56,556 nt of DNA from Rhodospirillales bacterium (GTDB taxonomy: Bacteria; Pseudomonadota; Alphaproteobacteria; Reyranellales; Reyranellaceae). The stretch covers positions 1 to 56,556 of the forward strand of contig CANIEC010000010.1 in NCBI GenBank assembly GCA_947466085.1, given 5' to 3'. Shown here piece after piece: positions 42,267-52,207 of this stretch; within the stretch, counting starts at the first letter, position 1; each line of letters begins with the position of its first letter. Position numbers and translations under genes: made by a program. A model generated the notes under the pieces. It made no database searches, had not been told where the DNA came from, and worked only from the letters and a program-made list of their open reading frames with translations.

Positions 42267-42455
42267 TCAGTCTTTTTGATCGGGTTCGAGCCGCTTGCCG
42301 TCGATCAGACGCGCGGAGCGTTCCGCGGTGTCCTTGTCGGTGTCCTTCTCCCCACGCGTACGACCGAAGCGGCGGCGGTTCGCGTCCGCTTCCGCCTCGC
42401 GTTCGCGTTTCGCCTTGTCCTTGCGGGCGCGTCGCAGGTTGACGATCTCGGCCAT
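42267..42455 (-). CDS. DUF4169 family protein
   Basis: The 62-residue protein begins MAEIVNLRRARKDKAKRERE and is highly charged, helical and rich in Arg/Lys/Glu, matching the DUF4169 family of short alphaproteobacterial proteins. Function unknown. It ends directly against the inverted repeat at 42263. Confidence 0.82.
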   Translation of the reverse strand: MAEIVNLRRARKDKAKREREAEADANRRRFGRTRGEKDTDKDTAERSARLIDGKRLEPDQKD

Positions 42456-42522
42456 GGATTTCTCTATGCCGCGCCTGCAGTCGATGCGCTAGTCTTGCGG
42501 CGCCGGACCGGGGAGCCCTGCC

Positions 42523-45500
42523 ATGACACCAACAACCCGCAAGCGTCTCCTGATCGGCGGCGGCGGCATCGTCGCGCTGCTGGTCGCAGCCCTCGTGGCC
42601 TTGCCCGCGCTGATCGACGTCAATTCATACAAGCCGCTGATCGTCTCGCAGGTGAAGACGGCGACCGGCCGCGACCTGGTGATTGACGGACCGATCTCGC
42701 TGTCGCTGCTGCCGACGCCGACCGTCTCGGTGACGGGCGTGAAGTTCTTCAACGCGCCGGGCTCCCAGAACGCCAACATGGTCGAGGTGAAGTCGGTCAC
42801 CGTGAAGCCGTCGCTGCTGGCCCTGCTGGGCGGCAGCATCGAGGTCAGCGAGGTGACGCTGGTCGAGCCCAAGATCGTGCTGGAGATCAATGCCGAGGGT
42901 AAGCCGAACTGGGAGTTCACGCCCTCGGTCGCCGAAGCGAAGCCAGCCGCCGCCAAACCCAGCACGCCGCGGCCGCTGTCGCTCGGCCGGCTGACCATCG
43001 ACAACGGCACGCTGATCTTCAGCGATTCCAAGGCGGGCCTCTCGGTGGTCGCCGACAAGGCGAACTTCACCGCCTCGGTCGGCTCGATCGACGGCCCCTA
43101 TTCGCTGGCAGGCGGCGCCTCGATCAACGGCGCGCCACTCAAGCTCGACCTCGCCGTCGGCGCGCGCGGCAGCAAAGGCCACACCGCCGATCTCGCCCTG
43201 CAGGCAGGCGGCGGCAAGCTCGGCTTCAAGGGCACGCTGAGCGAACTGGGCGCGGCCGCGAAGATTTCAGGTGTGGCCTCCGCTTCGGCCGACTCCCTCA
43301 CGACCTTCGTCGGCACGCTGGTCAAGCTCGCGGGCCAGCCCGAGCCCGCCCTGCCGCCCATTCTTGCCGGCAAGTTCAGCTTCGACGGCGGCATCGAGGT
43401 ATCCCAGACGGCGTTCGCCGCGCGCGATTTCAAGATGGCGCTCGGGCAGGACAGCGGCTCGGGATCGCTGTCGGTCGCGCTGAAGCCGAGGCTCGCGGTA
43501 GAGGGCAAGATCGCCGTGCCGAAGCTCGACCTCGACCGGTGGCTGGCCGCGCTCCAGCAGCCAGCGCCTGCCGCAACGCCCTCTGCTCCCGCGGCGGCGC
43601 CCGCGAGCGCGCCGGTTGCGGCGTCGCAGAGCTACCTCGGGGATCTCACGGCCAAGCTCGCCTTCGACGTCGGCGAGGTGATCTACAACAAGCAGCCGGT
43701 CCGCAATGTCGTGGTCGAGATCGACGCCAAGGGGGGCGCCGTCGCGGTACCGAAGCTCACGGCCACACTGCCGGGCGACATGGTCCTGCAGGCGCAGTCG
43801 ACCCTGACGGGCGATGCCGCGCGACCCGGCGTCACCGGGCAATTCAGCCTGGTCGGGCCCAAGCTGCGCGAGACGCTGTCCTGGCTCGCGGTCGACCTGT
43901 CGGCGGTGCCGCCGTCCAAGCTGCAGAAGCTCAGCCTGCGCGGCCGCATGTCCTCGACCGGCGGCAACGTCCAGGTGAGCGATGCCGTCTTCGAACTCGA
44001 CGAGTTGAAGGGCACCGGCGGCGTGACGGTCACCTTCACCGTGCCGCTGTCGATCGTGACCAGCGTCAGCCTCGACACGCTCGACCTCGATTCCTTCCTG
44101 GTTCCGGTCGCGGCGCAGCAGAAGCCTGCCGCGGCGTCCGGTGCCTCGGCGCCGCCGTCAGGACCGGTCGTGCCCGGCCCCTCGGTCGGGCTCAAGGCCA
44201 AGGTGGCCCGGCTCATCTACAACAAGGAGACGATCCAGGGCGTCGATGTCGACGTCGCGCTGCAGGGAAGCACGCTCCGGCTGAACGACGTCAAGGTGTC
44301 GAACCTGGGCGGCGCCCGTCTCGCGGTCCGCGGCACCGTGGCCAACTATTCGGCGCCGCAGCCGCGGGCCGACATCGCCTTCAACTTCGAGGCGCCCGAC
44401 ATGAGCCGTGTGCTCAAGGTCGCCGGGACCACGGCGCCGGGCGACCTCGGGGCGGTGAGCGCCAGCGGAGGCGTCGCCGGCACGGTCGAGCAGCTCACCC
44501 TGCGTGACCTCAACGTGAATGCCATGGGCCAGAGCGTGAAGGCGACCGGCACCCTGGCGATGCCGGGCGCGTCCAGGGGCGCGCCGCAGTCGGCCACCTA
44601 CAAGGGTAACCTGGTGCTCAACGGCCAGGCGCTCGACGGATCGATCGACGCCCGGCTGACCGGCCGCACGACGATCAATGCCGACTTGCGGGCCAGCACG
44701 CTCGACCTCGACCGGATCGGCGGCAGCGGCGGAGCGCCCGCGCGGCCGGCCGCGCGCGGCCAGGCGGCCTCCAAGCCGATCGACACGGCGCCGCTGCGCA
44801 GCATCGACGGCTCGCTGAAGCTGGTGGCCGGGACCCTGGTCAGCTCGCCGCTGCGCATCGGCAATGCCGACCTCTCGGCGTCGCTGAAGGACGGCATCCT
44901 GACGGTCCAGCACTTCAAGGGCTCGCTCTATGGCGGTTCGCTGGCGCTCGCGGGAACCGTCAACGCCACCCGGCCGGCGCTCTCCTTCGACTTCAAGGGC
45001 GACGCCAACAACATCATCCTGGGCGAGATGCTGCGCAGCACCTCCGGCTCCAATGAGTTCGGCAGCGCGGTCAAGGTGACGGTCGACGGCAAGCTGAACG
45101 CCAACGGCATCACCCTGCGTGGCGGCGGCACGACCTCCGACCAGATCAGGGCCTCGATGGCGGGCGGCGCGCAGCTCGGCGGGCACATCTTCATCGGCGC
45201 CGACCGGGCCCTGCAGATGCTGGGCTCGATGGCGGCCGGCGCGGCCAGCACGGTGATCGATCAGACCCTGGGCAATGTGCTGGGCGCGGTCGGCCAGCGC
45301 GGGATGTCGCCCACCAGCATGCTGAACGCGATCTCGCTGGTGCTGAACCGCTTCGTCAATCACGACAGCCCGATCGGAGGGCAAATCGACATCGCGGGCG
45401 GCGTGCTCACCGACAGGGGCCTCACCGTCCAGGGCAACCGCGCGACGGCGCGGATCTCCACCCGCACCAATCTCGGCGCCTCGACGACCGACACGACGGT

Positions 45501-45744
45501 CAATTTCTACATCGCCGAGGACGGGTCGGCGCCCTACCTGATCACGACCGCACGGGGCTCGATGTCCTCGCCGTCGCTCAACGTCTCGCGCGGCAGCGCC
45601 AAGGACCCGCCGGGCATGGCCAGCACCCTGCCCGGCGCGCAGCAGCTGCAGCAGCTGGAGCAGATGCTGCCGGGCCAGTCGCGCTCGCTGGTCCCCAGTA
45701 TTCCGATCCCCAACATTCCGATCCCCAACATTTTCGGCCGTTAG
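42523..45744 (+). CDS. AsmA-family protein
   Basis: The 1073-residue protein starts with a membrane anchor (RLLIGGGGIVALLVAALVALPALIDV) followed by the AsmA/YhdP-like repeated beta-rich bridge: VNSYKPLIVSQVKTATGRDLVIDG, many GxLxVxxLxL repeats, and a C-terminal AsmA_2 segment (DFKGDANNIILGEMLRSTSG, then LNAISLVLNRFVNHDSPIGG). Such proteins move phospholipid between inner and outer membranes or affect outer-membrane assembly. Ala/Pro-rich linkers interrupt the repeats near residues 345-370 and 525-545. The nitroreductase gene follows nine bases after the stop. Confidence 0.9.
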   Translation: MTPTTRKRLLIGGGGIVALLVAALVALPALIDVNSYKPLIVSQVKTATGRDLVIDGPISLSLLPTPTVSVTGVKFFNAPGSQNANMVEVKSVTVKPSLLALLGGSIEVSEVTLVEPKIVLEINAEGKPNWEFTPSVAEAKPAAAKPSTPRPLSLGRLTIDNGTLIFSDSKAGLSVVADKANFTASVGSIDGPYSLAGGASINGAPLKLDLAVGARGSKGHTADLALQAGGGKLGFKGTLSELGAAAKISGVASASADSLTTFVGTLVKLAGQPEPALPPILAGKFSFDGGIEVSQTAFAARDFKMALGQDSGSGSLSVALKPRLAVEGKIAVPKLDLDRWLAALQQPAPAATPSAPAAAPASAPVAASQSYLGDLTAKLAFDVGEVIYNKQPVRNVVVEIDAKGGAVAVPKLTATLPGDMVLQAQSTLTGDAARPGVTGQFSLVGPKLRETLSWLAVDLSAVPPSKLQKLSLRGRMSSTGGNVQVSDAVFELDELKGTGGVTVTFTVPLSIVTSVSLDTLDLDSFLVPVAAQQKPAAASGASAPPSGPVVPGPSVGLKAKVARLIYNKETIQGVDVDVALQGSTLRLNDVKVSNLGGARLAVRGTVANYSAPQPRADIAFNFEAPDMSRVLKVAGTTAPGDLGAVSASGGVAGTVEQLTLRDLNVNAMGQSVKATGTLAMPGASRGAPQSATYKGNLVLNGQALDGSIDARLTGRTTINADLRASTLDLDRIGGSGGAPARPAARGQAASKPIDTAPLRSIDGSLKLVAGTLVSSPLRIGNADLSASLKDGILTVQHFKGSLYGGSLALAGTVNATRPALSFDFKGDANNIILGEMLRSTSGSNEFGSAVKVTVDGKLNANGITLRGGGTTSDQIRASMAGGAQLGGHIFIGADRALQMLGSMAAGAASTVIDQTLGNVLGAVGQRGMSPTSMLNAISLVLNRFVNHDSPIGGQIDIAGGVLTDRGLTVQGNRATARISTRTNLGASTTDTTVNFYIAEDGSAPYLITTARGSMSSPSLNVSRGSAKDPPGMASTLPGAQQLQQLEQMLPGQSRSLVPSIPIPNIPIPNIFGR

Positions 45745-45752
45745 GAGTTCCC

Positions 45753-46583
45753 GTGCTTGATCGCTTGAAGTCCGTGCTGAAGGCGCGGTTCGGTTCCGCG
45801 CCCGCCCTGTCGGAAGCCCCCAGGGGCGTCGAGGTCCTGGCCGAGATGGCCAACCGGCGGGTCGTGCGGCGCTATTCCGACAAGCCGCTGGATCTGGCGC
45901 TGCTGGACACGCTCTGCGCCGTGGCGCTGTCGGCGCCCTCCAAGAGCGACCTGCAGCAGGCCGACATCGTGATCGTCACCGACAAGGAACAGCGCGAGAA
46001 GCTCCAGGCCCTGATTCCGGAGAATCCGTGGGCCGCCGCCGGTCCGGCGCTTCTGGTCTTCTGCGGCAACAACCGCCGGCACCGGCTGCTGTTCGACTGG
46101 CGCGGCCGGCCCTTCGTGAACGACCATCTCGATCCGTTCTTCAATGCCGCCGTCGATGCCGGCATCGTGCTCGCCACCTTCATCGCCGCCGCCGACCGGG
46201 TCGGGTTGGGGACCTGCCCGATCAGCCAGATCCGCAACCAGGCGGCGCGCGTCTCCGAGGTGCTGGGCCTGCCGCCGCATGTCTTCCCGGTGGCCGGGCT
46301 CGGTGTCGGCTGGCCGTCCTTCGAGGGCGTGATGAGCCCGCGCCTGGGACTCGACGTGTCGATTCATCGCGATCGCTACGACGAGACGGGTCTCAAGGAG
46401 AAGGTCGAGGCCTACGACCGGCGGCGCAACGAGACCCAGCCCTACAAAACCCAGCGCTTCGTGGAGAAATTCGGCGAGGACCCGGCCTATGGCTGGTCCG
46501 AGGACAAGGCGCGGCAATATTCGGTGCCGGAGCGCGCCGATTTCGGCGCATTCGTGCGCGCGAAGGGCTTCAATCTCGACTGA
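45753..46583 (+). CDS. Nitroreductase family protein
   Basis: The 276-residue FMN-dependent protein has the nitroreductase N-terminal motif RRVVRRYSDKPLDLALLDTLCAVALSAPSKSDLQQ, and the core GIVLATFIAAADRVGLGTCPISQIR near residue 142. It reduces nitro, quinone or related compounds with NAD(P)H. It uses a GTG start with an AGGAG site. The C-terminal YSVPERADFGAFVRAKGFN end is common in alphaproteobacterial members. Its 3' end overlaps the RHH gene by 14 bases. Confidence 0.9.
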   Translation: MLDRLKSVLKARFGSAPALSEAPRGVEVLAEMANRRVVRRYSDKPLDLALLDTLCAVALSAPSKSDLQQADIVIVTDKEQREKLQALIPENPWAAAGPALLVFCGNNRRHRLLFDWRGRPFVNDHLDPFFNAAVDAGIVLATFIAAADRVGLGTCPISQIRNQAARVSEVLGLPPHVFPVAGLGVGWPSFEGVMSPRLGLDVSIHRDRYDETGLKEKVEAYDRRRNETQPYKTQRFVEKFGEDPAYGWSEDKARQYSVPERADFGAFVRAKGFNLD

Positions 46584-46794
46584 TCGTGCGTTGCTTCAGT
46601 TCGTTCAGCACGTGAAGCCGGAGCGCGCTCGACAGGTTGGTCTGCCCCTGTGCCCGGCCGCGGTCGATCTCCGCCACCAGGGCGTTGAGCGACAGGCCGC
46701 GCGCCTGGGAGAGGGCTGAAAGCTCGGTCCAGAAGGCATCTTCCAGCGAGATGCTGGTGCGGTGGCCGTCGATTGTGACCGAGCGTTTACGCAT
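46570..46794 (-). CDS. Ribbon-helix-helix domain protein
   Basis: The 74-residue protein starts MRKRSVTIDGHRTSISLEDAFWTELSALSQARG, the pattern of the RHH_4 ribbon-helix-helix family (beta strand RSVTIDGHRTSISLE, then two helices). Likely a DNA-binding regulator or antitoxin-like protein; no toxin gene is adjacent. I chose the ATG at 46794 since upstream residues are unlike the family. Confidence 0.85.
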   Translation of the reverse strand: MRKRSVTIDGHRTSISLEDAFWTELSALSQARGLSLNALVAEIDRGRAQGQTNLSSALRLHVLNELKQRTISRD

Positions 46795-46909
46795 GACGGG
46801 ACTGTGGCAGCGGCCCCCGGCAGCGGCAACACGCCTCCGCATGCTGCCTTGCCGCCGTCACAGAGCGTGCGTATAAGCGCGCCCAATCAACCCCTCCGGA
46901 CACATCATT

Positions 46910-48739
46910 ATGGACATCCGCAACGTCGCGATCATCGCGCACGTCGACCATGGCAAGACCACACTGGTCGATTGCCTGCTGAAGCAGAGCGGCACCTTCC
47001 GCGAGAACCAGCAGGTGGCCGAGCGCGCCATGGATTCGAACGACCTCGAACGCGAACGGGGAATCACCATCCTGGCCAAGGCGACCTCGGTCGAGTGGCA
47101 TGGCACCCGCATCAACATCGTCGACACGCCCGGCCACGCCGACTTCGGCGGTGAGGTCGAGCGCATCCTGTCGATGGTCGATGGCGTGGTCCTGCTGGTC
47201 GACGCCGCCGAAGGGCCGTTGCCGCAGACCAAGTTCGTGCTGGGCAAGGCGCTGCGCCTCGGCCTGAAGCCGATCGTGCTGATCAACAAGGTCGACCGTT
47301 CCGACGCCCGCGCCCACGAGGTGCACGACGAGGTGTTCGACCTGTTCTCGGCGCTCGAGGCCAACGACGAGCAGCTCGACTTCCCGACGCTCTTTGCCTC
47401 GGCCCGCCAGGGCTGGGCCGCGACTTCGCTCGAGGCCGAGCACACCGACATGACGCCGCTGTTCGAGCTTCTGGTGAAGCACGTGCCGGCGCCGAAGGTC
47501 GATCCCGATCCGGCGTTCCGCATGCTGGTGACGACGCTCGAGGCCGACAACTTCCTGGGCCGCATCCTGACGGGCCGCATCCTCTCGGGTTCGATCAAGC
47601 CCAACACGATGGTCAAGGCGCTGGCCCGCGACGGCAAGGAACTCGAGCAGACCCGCATCACGCGCATCCTGGCCTTCCGCGGCCTCGAGCGTGTGGCGCT
47701 CGAGTCGGCCGAGGCGGGCGACATCGTGGCGATTGCCGGCATGAAGGTCGCCACCGTGGCCGACACGATCGGTGACGTGACGATCTCCGAGCCGATACAC
47801 TCGCAGCCGATCGATCCGCCGACCCTCGCCATGACCTTCATGGTGAACGACTCGCCGCTCGCCGGCACCGAAGGCGACAAGGTCACGACCCGCATGATCC
47901 GCGCGCGCCTGATGCGCGAGGCCGAGGGCAACGTCGCGATCCGCGTCACCGACACCGAGAACGCCGATTCCTATGAGGTCGCGGGTCGCGGCGAATTGCA
48001 GCTCGGCGTGCTGATCGAGACGATGCGCCGCGAGGGCTTCGAACTCGCCGTCGGCCGTCCGCGCGTGCTGTTCCAGACCGATCCGGTCACCGGCCAGCGC
48101 CAGGAGCCGATCGAGGAAGTCGTGATCGACGTCGACGACGCCTATACCGGCGCCGTCGTCGAGCAGATCTCGCTGCGCAAGGGCGAGCTGCAGGACATGC
48201 GGCCGTCGGGCGCCGGCAAGACCCGCCTGGTGTTCTACGCCCCGTCGCGCGGCCTGATCGGCTATCACGGCGAGTTCCTGACCGATACGCGCGGTACCGG
48301 CGTGATGAACCGCCTGTTCCACGAGTACGGCGCCTTTCGTGGCCCGATCGCCGGCCGCCGCAACGGCGCGCTGATCGCCAATGCCGCGGGCAACGCGGTG
48401 ATGTACGCGATGTGGAACCTCGAGGATCGCGGCCCGATGTTCATCGAGCCGGGCGTGCCCGTCTACATGGGCATGGTGATCGGCGAGCACAGCCGCGGCA
48501 ACGACCTCGAAGTGAACGTCCTCAAGGGCAAGCAGCTCACCAACATCCGCGCTGCGGGCAAGGACGAGGCCGTGCGCCTCACGCCGCCGCGCAAGATGTC
48601 GCTCGAGCAGGCAATCGCCTATATTGAGGAAGACGAACTGGTCGAGATCACCCCGAAATCGATCCGGCTGCGCAAGCGCTTCCTCAATGCCGAGGACCGC
48701 AAGCGCGCCAAGAAGCAGGCCGCTGCGGCGGCGGAGTAA
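46910..48739 (+). CDS. typA: Translational GTPase TypA/BipA
   Basis: The 609-residue GTPase has G1 AHVDHGKTT at residues 10-18, switch I RGITI near 49, G3 DTPGH near 75, and G4 NKVDR near 126, followed by EF-G-like domains and the BipA C-terminal domain (LVFYAPSRGLIGYHGEF, DLEVNVLKGKQLTNIRAAG). It binds the ribosome and supports growth at low temperature and under stress, with a role in 50S assembly. Length matches the family. Confidence 0.96.
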   Translation: MDIRNVAIIAHVDHGKTTLVDCLLKQSGTFRENQQVAERAMDSNDLERERGITILAKATSVEWHGTRINIVDTPGHADFGGEVERILSMVDGVVLLVDAAEGPLPQTKFVLGKALRLGLKPIVLINKVDRSDARAHEVHDEVFDLFSALEANDEQLDFPTLFASARQGWAATSLEAEHTDMTPLFELLVKHVPAPKVDPDPAFRMLVTTLEADNFLGRILTGRILSGSIKPNTMVKALARDGKELEQTRITRILAFRGLERVALESAEAGDIVAIAGMKVATVADTIGDVTISEPIHSQPIDPPTLAMTFMVNDSPLAGTEGDKVTTRMIRARLMREAEGNVAIRVTDTENADSYEVAGRGELQLGVLIETMRREGFELAVGRPRVLFQTDPVTGQRQEPIEEVVIDVDDAYTGAVVEQISLRKGELQDMRPSGAGKTRLVFYAPSRGLIGYHGEFLTDTRGTGVMNRLFHEYGAFRGPIAGRRNGALIANAAGNAVMYAMWNLEDRGPMFIEPGVPVYMGMVIGEHSRGNDLEVNVLKGKQLTNIRAAGKDEAVRLTPPRKMSLEQAIAYIEEDELVEITPKSIRLRKRFLNAEDRKRAKKQAAAAAE

Positions 48740-48749
48740 AGACTAGGAC

Positions 48750-49175
48750 ATGAGCGGCAGGAACGTGGATTTCGGCGATCGCCTTGCGACCGCCGCGGCG
48801 GCCAAGCAGGCCTTGCTCGAGAAGGCCAAGGCCAAGGCCAACGATCCGGAACTGATCAAGAAGCAGGCCGAGCGCGCCGCCATCGCGGCCGCCCGCGAGG
48901 CTCGCGAGGCCGAGCGCCGGGAGGCCAAGCGGCTGGAAGACGAGCGCATCGCCGCCGAGCTGGCGGCGGCGAAGGAAGCGGCGGACGCGGCAGCTGCAAT
49001 AGCGGCCGCAGAGGCTGCAGCCGCGGCAGCAGAAGCCGCTGCGGCGGCCGAAGCCGCGGAGGCCGAGCGTGCCGCCCGACGGGCCGCTGCCAAGCCGGTC
49101 CTGACCGAGGCCGAGCAGAAGGCCGCCCGCGACGCCCGCTACGCCGCCCGCAAGGCGCGCAAGGGCAAGCGATAG
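48750..49175 (+). CDS. DUF6481 alanine-rich helical protein
   Basis: The 141-residue protein is a long helix dominated by Ala, Glu, Lys and Arg (for example KLEDERIAAELAAAKEAADAA-type runs; the Ala run spans about residues 75-108). The basic ends (KARKGKR) could bind RNA or DNA. It lies 10 bases after typA and is often found near it in related genomes as DUF6481; function unknown. Low sequence complexity makes finer homology calls unreliable. Confidence 0.75.
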   Translation: MSGRNVDFGDRLATAAAAKQALLEKAKAKANDPELIKKQAERAAIAAAREAREAERREAKRLEDERIAAELAAAKEAADAAAAIAAAEAAAAAAEAAAAAEAAEAERAARRAAAKPVLTEAEQKAARDARYAARKARKGKR

Positions 49176-49196
49176 AGTGCCTGCCGGCGGAGTGCC

Positions 49197-49877
49197 TTAG
49201 AGCGCTCCGCCCGTTAGCGACGCACGCTGGCTGATCTCGATGTGGTTGCCGTCGGGATCGCAGACGAACGCAAAACGCACTGTCTCGCCCAGCACGCGCG
49301 GCTCGCCGCCCGAGGCGCCGCCGCGCTCCAGGATGCCGGCATACTCGGCCAGGCAATCCCACACCTGCACCGTCATGTAGCGATAGCCAGGCCCGCGCCA
49401 CTGGCCGACCGCGCTCTCGACCTTGCCCTGCTCGGCGACCACGACCAGCGAGTCGCCGCAACGGTAGCGGCCCTCGCCCACGCGCTCGAACTGCATGGCG
49501 TGCGTCCAGAACCGGTCGTGCGCAGCCGGGTCGTTGACCCGGAGCAGGATCGCGATCCCCTCGACGCCGTTGTGGCCCTTCGGCACCAGGGTCACCTTGT
49601 TGCCGTCCGGATCGGCGAGCGGCTGCGGCGCCGCCAGCCCTTCGCGCGCGATTTCCAGGCCGACGATGCCCGAGGGCGGCACGTCGGGCAGGGGCCCGCG
49701 CGCATGGTTCATCTTCAGGATCGAGCCGTTCATGTGGTGGCGGTGCTGCTGCATGCCGCCCCCCAGCTTGCCCATATGGTCGTAGGGCAGGCCGACCGTC
49801 TGCTGCCAGAAGGCGAGCTGTTCGTCGCGCGTGGTGGAGAACAGGCCGACGTCGAGATGCTGCTTGGCGAGGTTCAT
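49197..49877 (-). CDS. VOC-family (glyoxalase/dioxygenase fold) protein
   Basis: The 226-residue protein has two VOC (betaalphabetabetabeta) modules: LAKQHLDVGLFSTTRDEQLAFWQQTVGLP, and VEGIAILLRVNDPAAHDRFWTHAMQFERVGEG, with DPDGNHIEISQ near the C terminus supplying the usual glutamate metal ligand. Members include glyoxalases, dioxygenases and antibiotic-resistance proteins; the function here is not assignable. ATG at 49877 is chosen since a longer frame upstream lacks family similarity. Confidence 0.85.
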   Translation of the reverse strand: MNLAKQHLDVGLFSTTRDEQLAFWQQTVGLPYDHMGKLGGGMQQHRHHMNGSILKMNHARGPLPDVPPSGIVGLEIAREGLAAPQPLADPDGNKVTLVPKGHNGVEGIAILLRVNDPAAHDRFWTHAMQFERVGEGRYRCGDSLVVVAEQGKVESAVGQWRGPGYRYMTVQVWDCLAEYAGILERGGASGGEPRVLGETVRFAFVCDPDGNHIEISQRASLTGGAL

Positions 49878-50016
49878 GGGGGCCAGTGTAGCGCGGGACG
49901 GGAAACAAATCTTACAAAGCCCGCCACGACGAGGCTGCACAGCGGTCCTAGAACGGCGCCGGGGTGAAGGGACTGGCCGCTGGGGAGCCGCCGGTGGAAA
50001 CGTGGGAAGGGCTTCG

Positions 50017-50487
50017 ATGATTCGCGTCATCATCGGCACGGTCGCCGTGCTTGCCGGGTTCGCCGTCGTCGAACGATCGGTCGATGCCAGTACCGGTCAG
50101 GCCGGATCGTGCACGCCAACCGAAGTTCATGCGCTGCCGCCCGCGGGAGACCCCGTGGCGGTGAGGTCAGGGCCGACGATGAATTCGCCCGTGATCGGGG
50201 TGCTTCGCGGCCGCGCGGCCGCCCGCCTGTCCGGCGGCCAGGGCGGGTGGGCGCATATCGCAATCGCCGACGCTCCGCACCTCGATGGCTGGGTGCCGGC
50301 GGACCAGCTCTGGGTCGACGTCGAGGCGGGTCGTGCGCTCTATAGCTTGCCGGGGCCGATGAGCCGGAAACTCGGGATGTCCGACGGCGATACGGGCAGC
50401 TTCCGCGTGCTCGGTTGCCACGGCCCCTGGCTGCACGTCATCAACGCCCGCACCGGCGCCGTGTGGGTCGACAAGTCCCGGTCCTGA
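50017..50487 (+). CDS. SH3-domain-type exported protein
   Basis: The 156-residue protein has a signal peptide (MIRVIIGTVAVLAGFAVVERSVDAS) and a bacterial SH3-like region (ALPPAGDPVAVRSGPTMNSPVIGVLRG, then WVPADQLWVD) of the kind that contacts cell wall or polymers. There is a second related segment (LPGPMSRKLGMSDGDTGSFRVLGCHGPWLHV). A GGGAAGG site precedes the ATG. Role unknown; possibly a wall-binding module. Confidence 0.8.
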   Translation: MIRVIIGTVAVLAGFAVVERSVDASTGQAGSCTPTEVHALPPAGDPVAVRSGPTMNSPVIGVLRGRAAARLSGGQGGWAHIAIADAPHLDGWVPADQLWVDVEAGRALYSLPGPMSRKLGMSDGDTGSFRVLGCHGPWLHVINARTGAVWVDKSRS

Positions 50488-50523
50488 GGCGGCGTCTCAG
50501 GAAAACGAAAGGTCTCTCGAACC

Positions 50524-52140
50524 TCAGATCTTCAGGTCGCTGAAGAAGTCGTTGCCCTTGTCGTCGGTGATGATGAAGGCCGGGAAGTTCTCGACCTGGA
50601 TTCGCCAGATCGCTTCCATGCCGAGCTCGGGATATTCCAGCACCTCGACCTTCTTGATGACGTCCTGAGCCAGGATGGCGGCCGGGCCGCCGATCGAGCC
50701 GAGATAGAAGCCCTTGTGCTTGCGGCAGGCGTCGACGACCTGCTTGCTGCGGTTGCCCTTGGCCAGCATGACCATCGAGCCACCATTGGCCTGGAAGAGG
50801 TCGACGTAAGAGTCCATGCGCCCCGCCGTGGTCGGGCCGAACGAGCCCGAGGCCATGCCGGTCGGCGTCTTGGCGGGGCCGGCGTAGTAGACCGGGAACT
50901 GCTTGAAATAGTCGGGCAGGCCCTCGCCGCGGTCGAGGCGCTCCTTGAGCTTGGCATGCGCGGAGTCGCGCGCCACGATCAGGGTGCCGCTGAGGTTCAC
51001 GCGGGTCTTCACCGGATGCCTGGTCAGCACGGAGAGCGTGTGGGCCATGCCCTTGTTCAGGTCGACCGAGACGACGTCGCCCGAAAGCTGTGCCGGCTCG
51101 ACCTCGGGCAGGAACTGCGCCGGATTGTGCTCGAGCTGCTCGAGGAAGACGCCATCCTTCGTGATCTTGCCGACGGCCTGGCGGTCGGCCGAGCAGGAGA
51201 CGCCGATGCCGATCGGCACCGAGGCGCCGTGCCGGGCGATGCGGATCACGCGCACGTCGTGGCAGAAATACTTGCCGCCGAACTGCGCGCCGATGCCCAT
51301 CTGGCGCGTGAGCTCCAGCACCTTCTGCTCCATCCCGCGATCGCGGATGGCGACGCCCTTGTTGTTGCCCTCGCCGGGCAGGTCGTCGAGGTAGCGCGTC
51401 GAGGCGAGCTTCACCGTCTTGAGGTTCATCTCCGCCGAAGTACCGCCGACCACGATGGCGAGGTGATAGGGCGGGCAGGCGGCGGTGCCGAGCGTGCGGA
51501 TCTGCGTGTCGAGGAACTTGAGCAGCGAGGCCTCGTTCAGTACGGCCGGCGTCTGCTGGTGCAGGTAGGTCTTGTTGGCCGAGCCGCCGCCCTTGGCGAC
51601 GAACAGGAACTTGTAGGCGTCGCCGTCGGTCGCATAGATGTCGATCTGCGCCGGCAGGTTGGTGCCGGTCTGCACTTCCTTGAACATCGACAGCGGCGAG
51701 ACCTGCGAATAGCGCAGGTTGGTCTCGGTGTAGGTCTTGTAGACGCCCTTGGCGATCGCTTCCTCGTCGCCGCCGCCGGTCCACACCGCCTGGCCCTTCT
51801 TGGCCATGACGATGGCGGTGCCGGTGTCCTGGCACATCGGCAGCACGCCGCCGGCCGAGATGTTGGCGTTCTTCAGCAGTTCGAGCGCCACGTAGCGGTC
51901 GTTGGCCGAGGCCTCGCCGTCGTCGAGGATGTTGCGCAGCTGCTGGAGATGGCCCGGGCGCAGCAGGTGGGAAATGTCGTGGAAGGCCGCGGCCGTCAGG
52001 GTGGTCAGCGCCTCCGGCGCGACGGTGAGCACGTCGCGGCCGTTGAATTTCGTGGTGCCGACGAAGTCCGAGGTGAGCTTGCGGTAGGGCGTCGTGTCCT
52101 CGTGGCTCGGGAACATTTCCTGAAACTGGAACTCGGGCAT
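50524..52140 (-). CDS. Class I fumarate hydratase (4Fe-4S)
   Basis: The 538-residue protein is an iron-sulfur fumarase that converts fumarate to malate in the TCA cycle. It holds the N-terminal alpha-domain ([29 protein letters not shown], which contains one cluster cysteine) and the beta-domain that carries [26 protein letters not shown] and [33 protein letters not shown]. Cysteines at about 112, 232 and 324 are the likely cluster ligands. It is fused alpha-beta, as usual for class I enzymes. It has no neighbours of the pathway. Confidence 0.95.
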   Translation of the reverse strand: MPEFQFQEMFPSHEDTTPYRKLTSDFVGTTKFNGRDVLTVAPEALTTLTAAAFHDISHLLRPGHLQQLRNILDDGEASANDRYVALELLKNANISAGGVLPMCQDTGTAIVMAKKGQAVWTGGGDEEAIAKGVYKTYTETNLRYSQVSPLSMFKEVQTGTNLPAQIDIYATDGDAYKFLFVAKGGGSANKTYLHQQTPAVLNEASLLKFLDTQIRTLGTAACPPYHLAIVVGGTSAEMNLKTVKLASTRYLDDLPGEGNNKGVAIRDRGMEQKVLELTRQMGIGAQFGGKYFCHDVRVIRIARHGASVPIGIGVSCSADRQAVGKITKDGVFLEQLEHNPAQFLPEVEPAQLSGDVVSVDLNKGMAHTLSVLTRHPVKTRVNLSGTLIVARDSAHAKLKERLDRGEGLPDYFKQFPVYYAGPAKTPTGMASGSFGPTTAGRMDSYVDLFQANGGSMVMLAKGNRSKQVVDACRKHKGFYLGSIGGPAAILAQDVIKKVEVLEYPELGMEAIWRIQVENFPAFIITDDKGNDFFSDLKI

Positions 52141-52207
52141 GCGGCTTCTCTCCTGGCGACCCTGTCGGGGCGCCGGTTTCCTGCCGCAGCCGGGCCGCGG
52201 CGTCTAC

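Noticed and set aside
48960-49080. GC-rich trinucleotide-like repeat
   Set aside because: It is simply the Ala codon-rich helix of the DUF6481 protein, not a separate repeat element.
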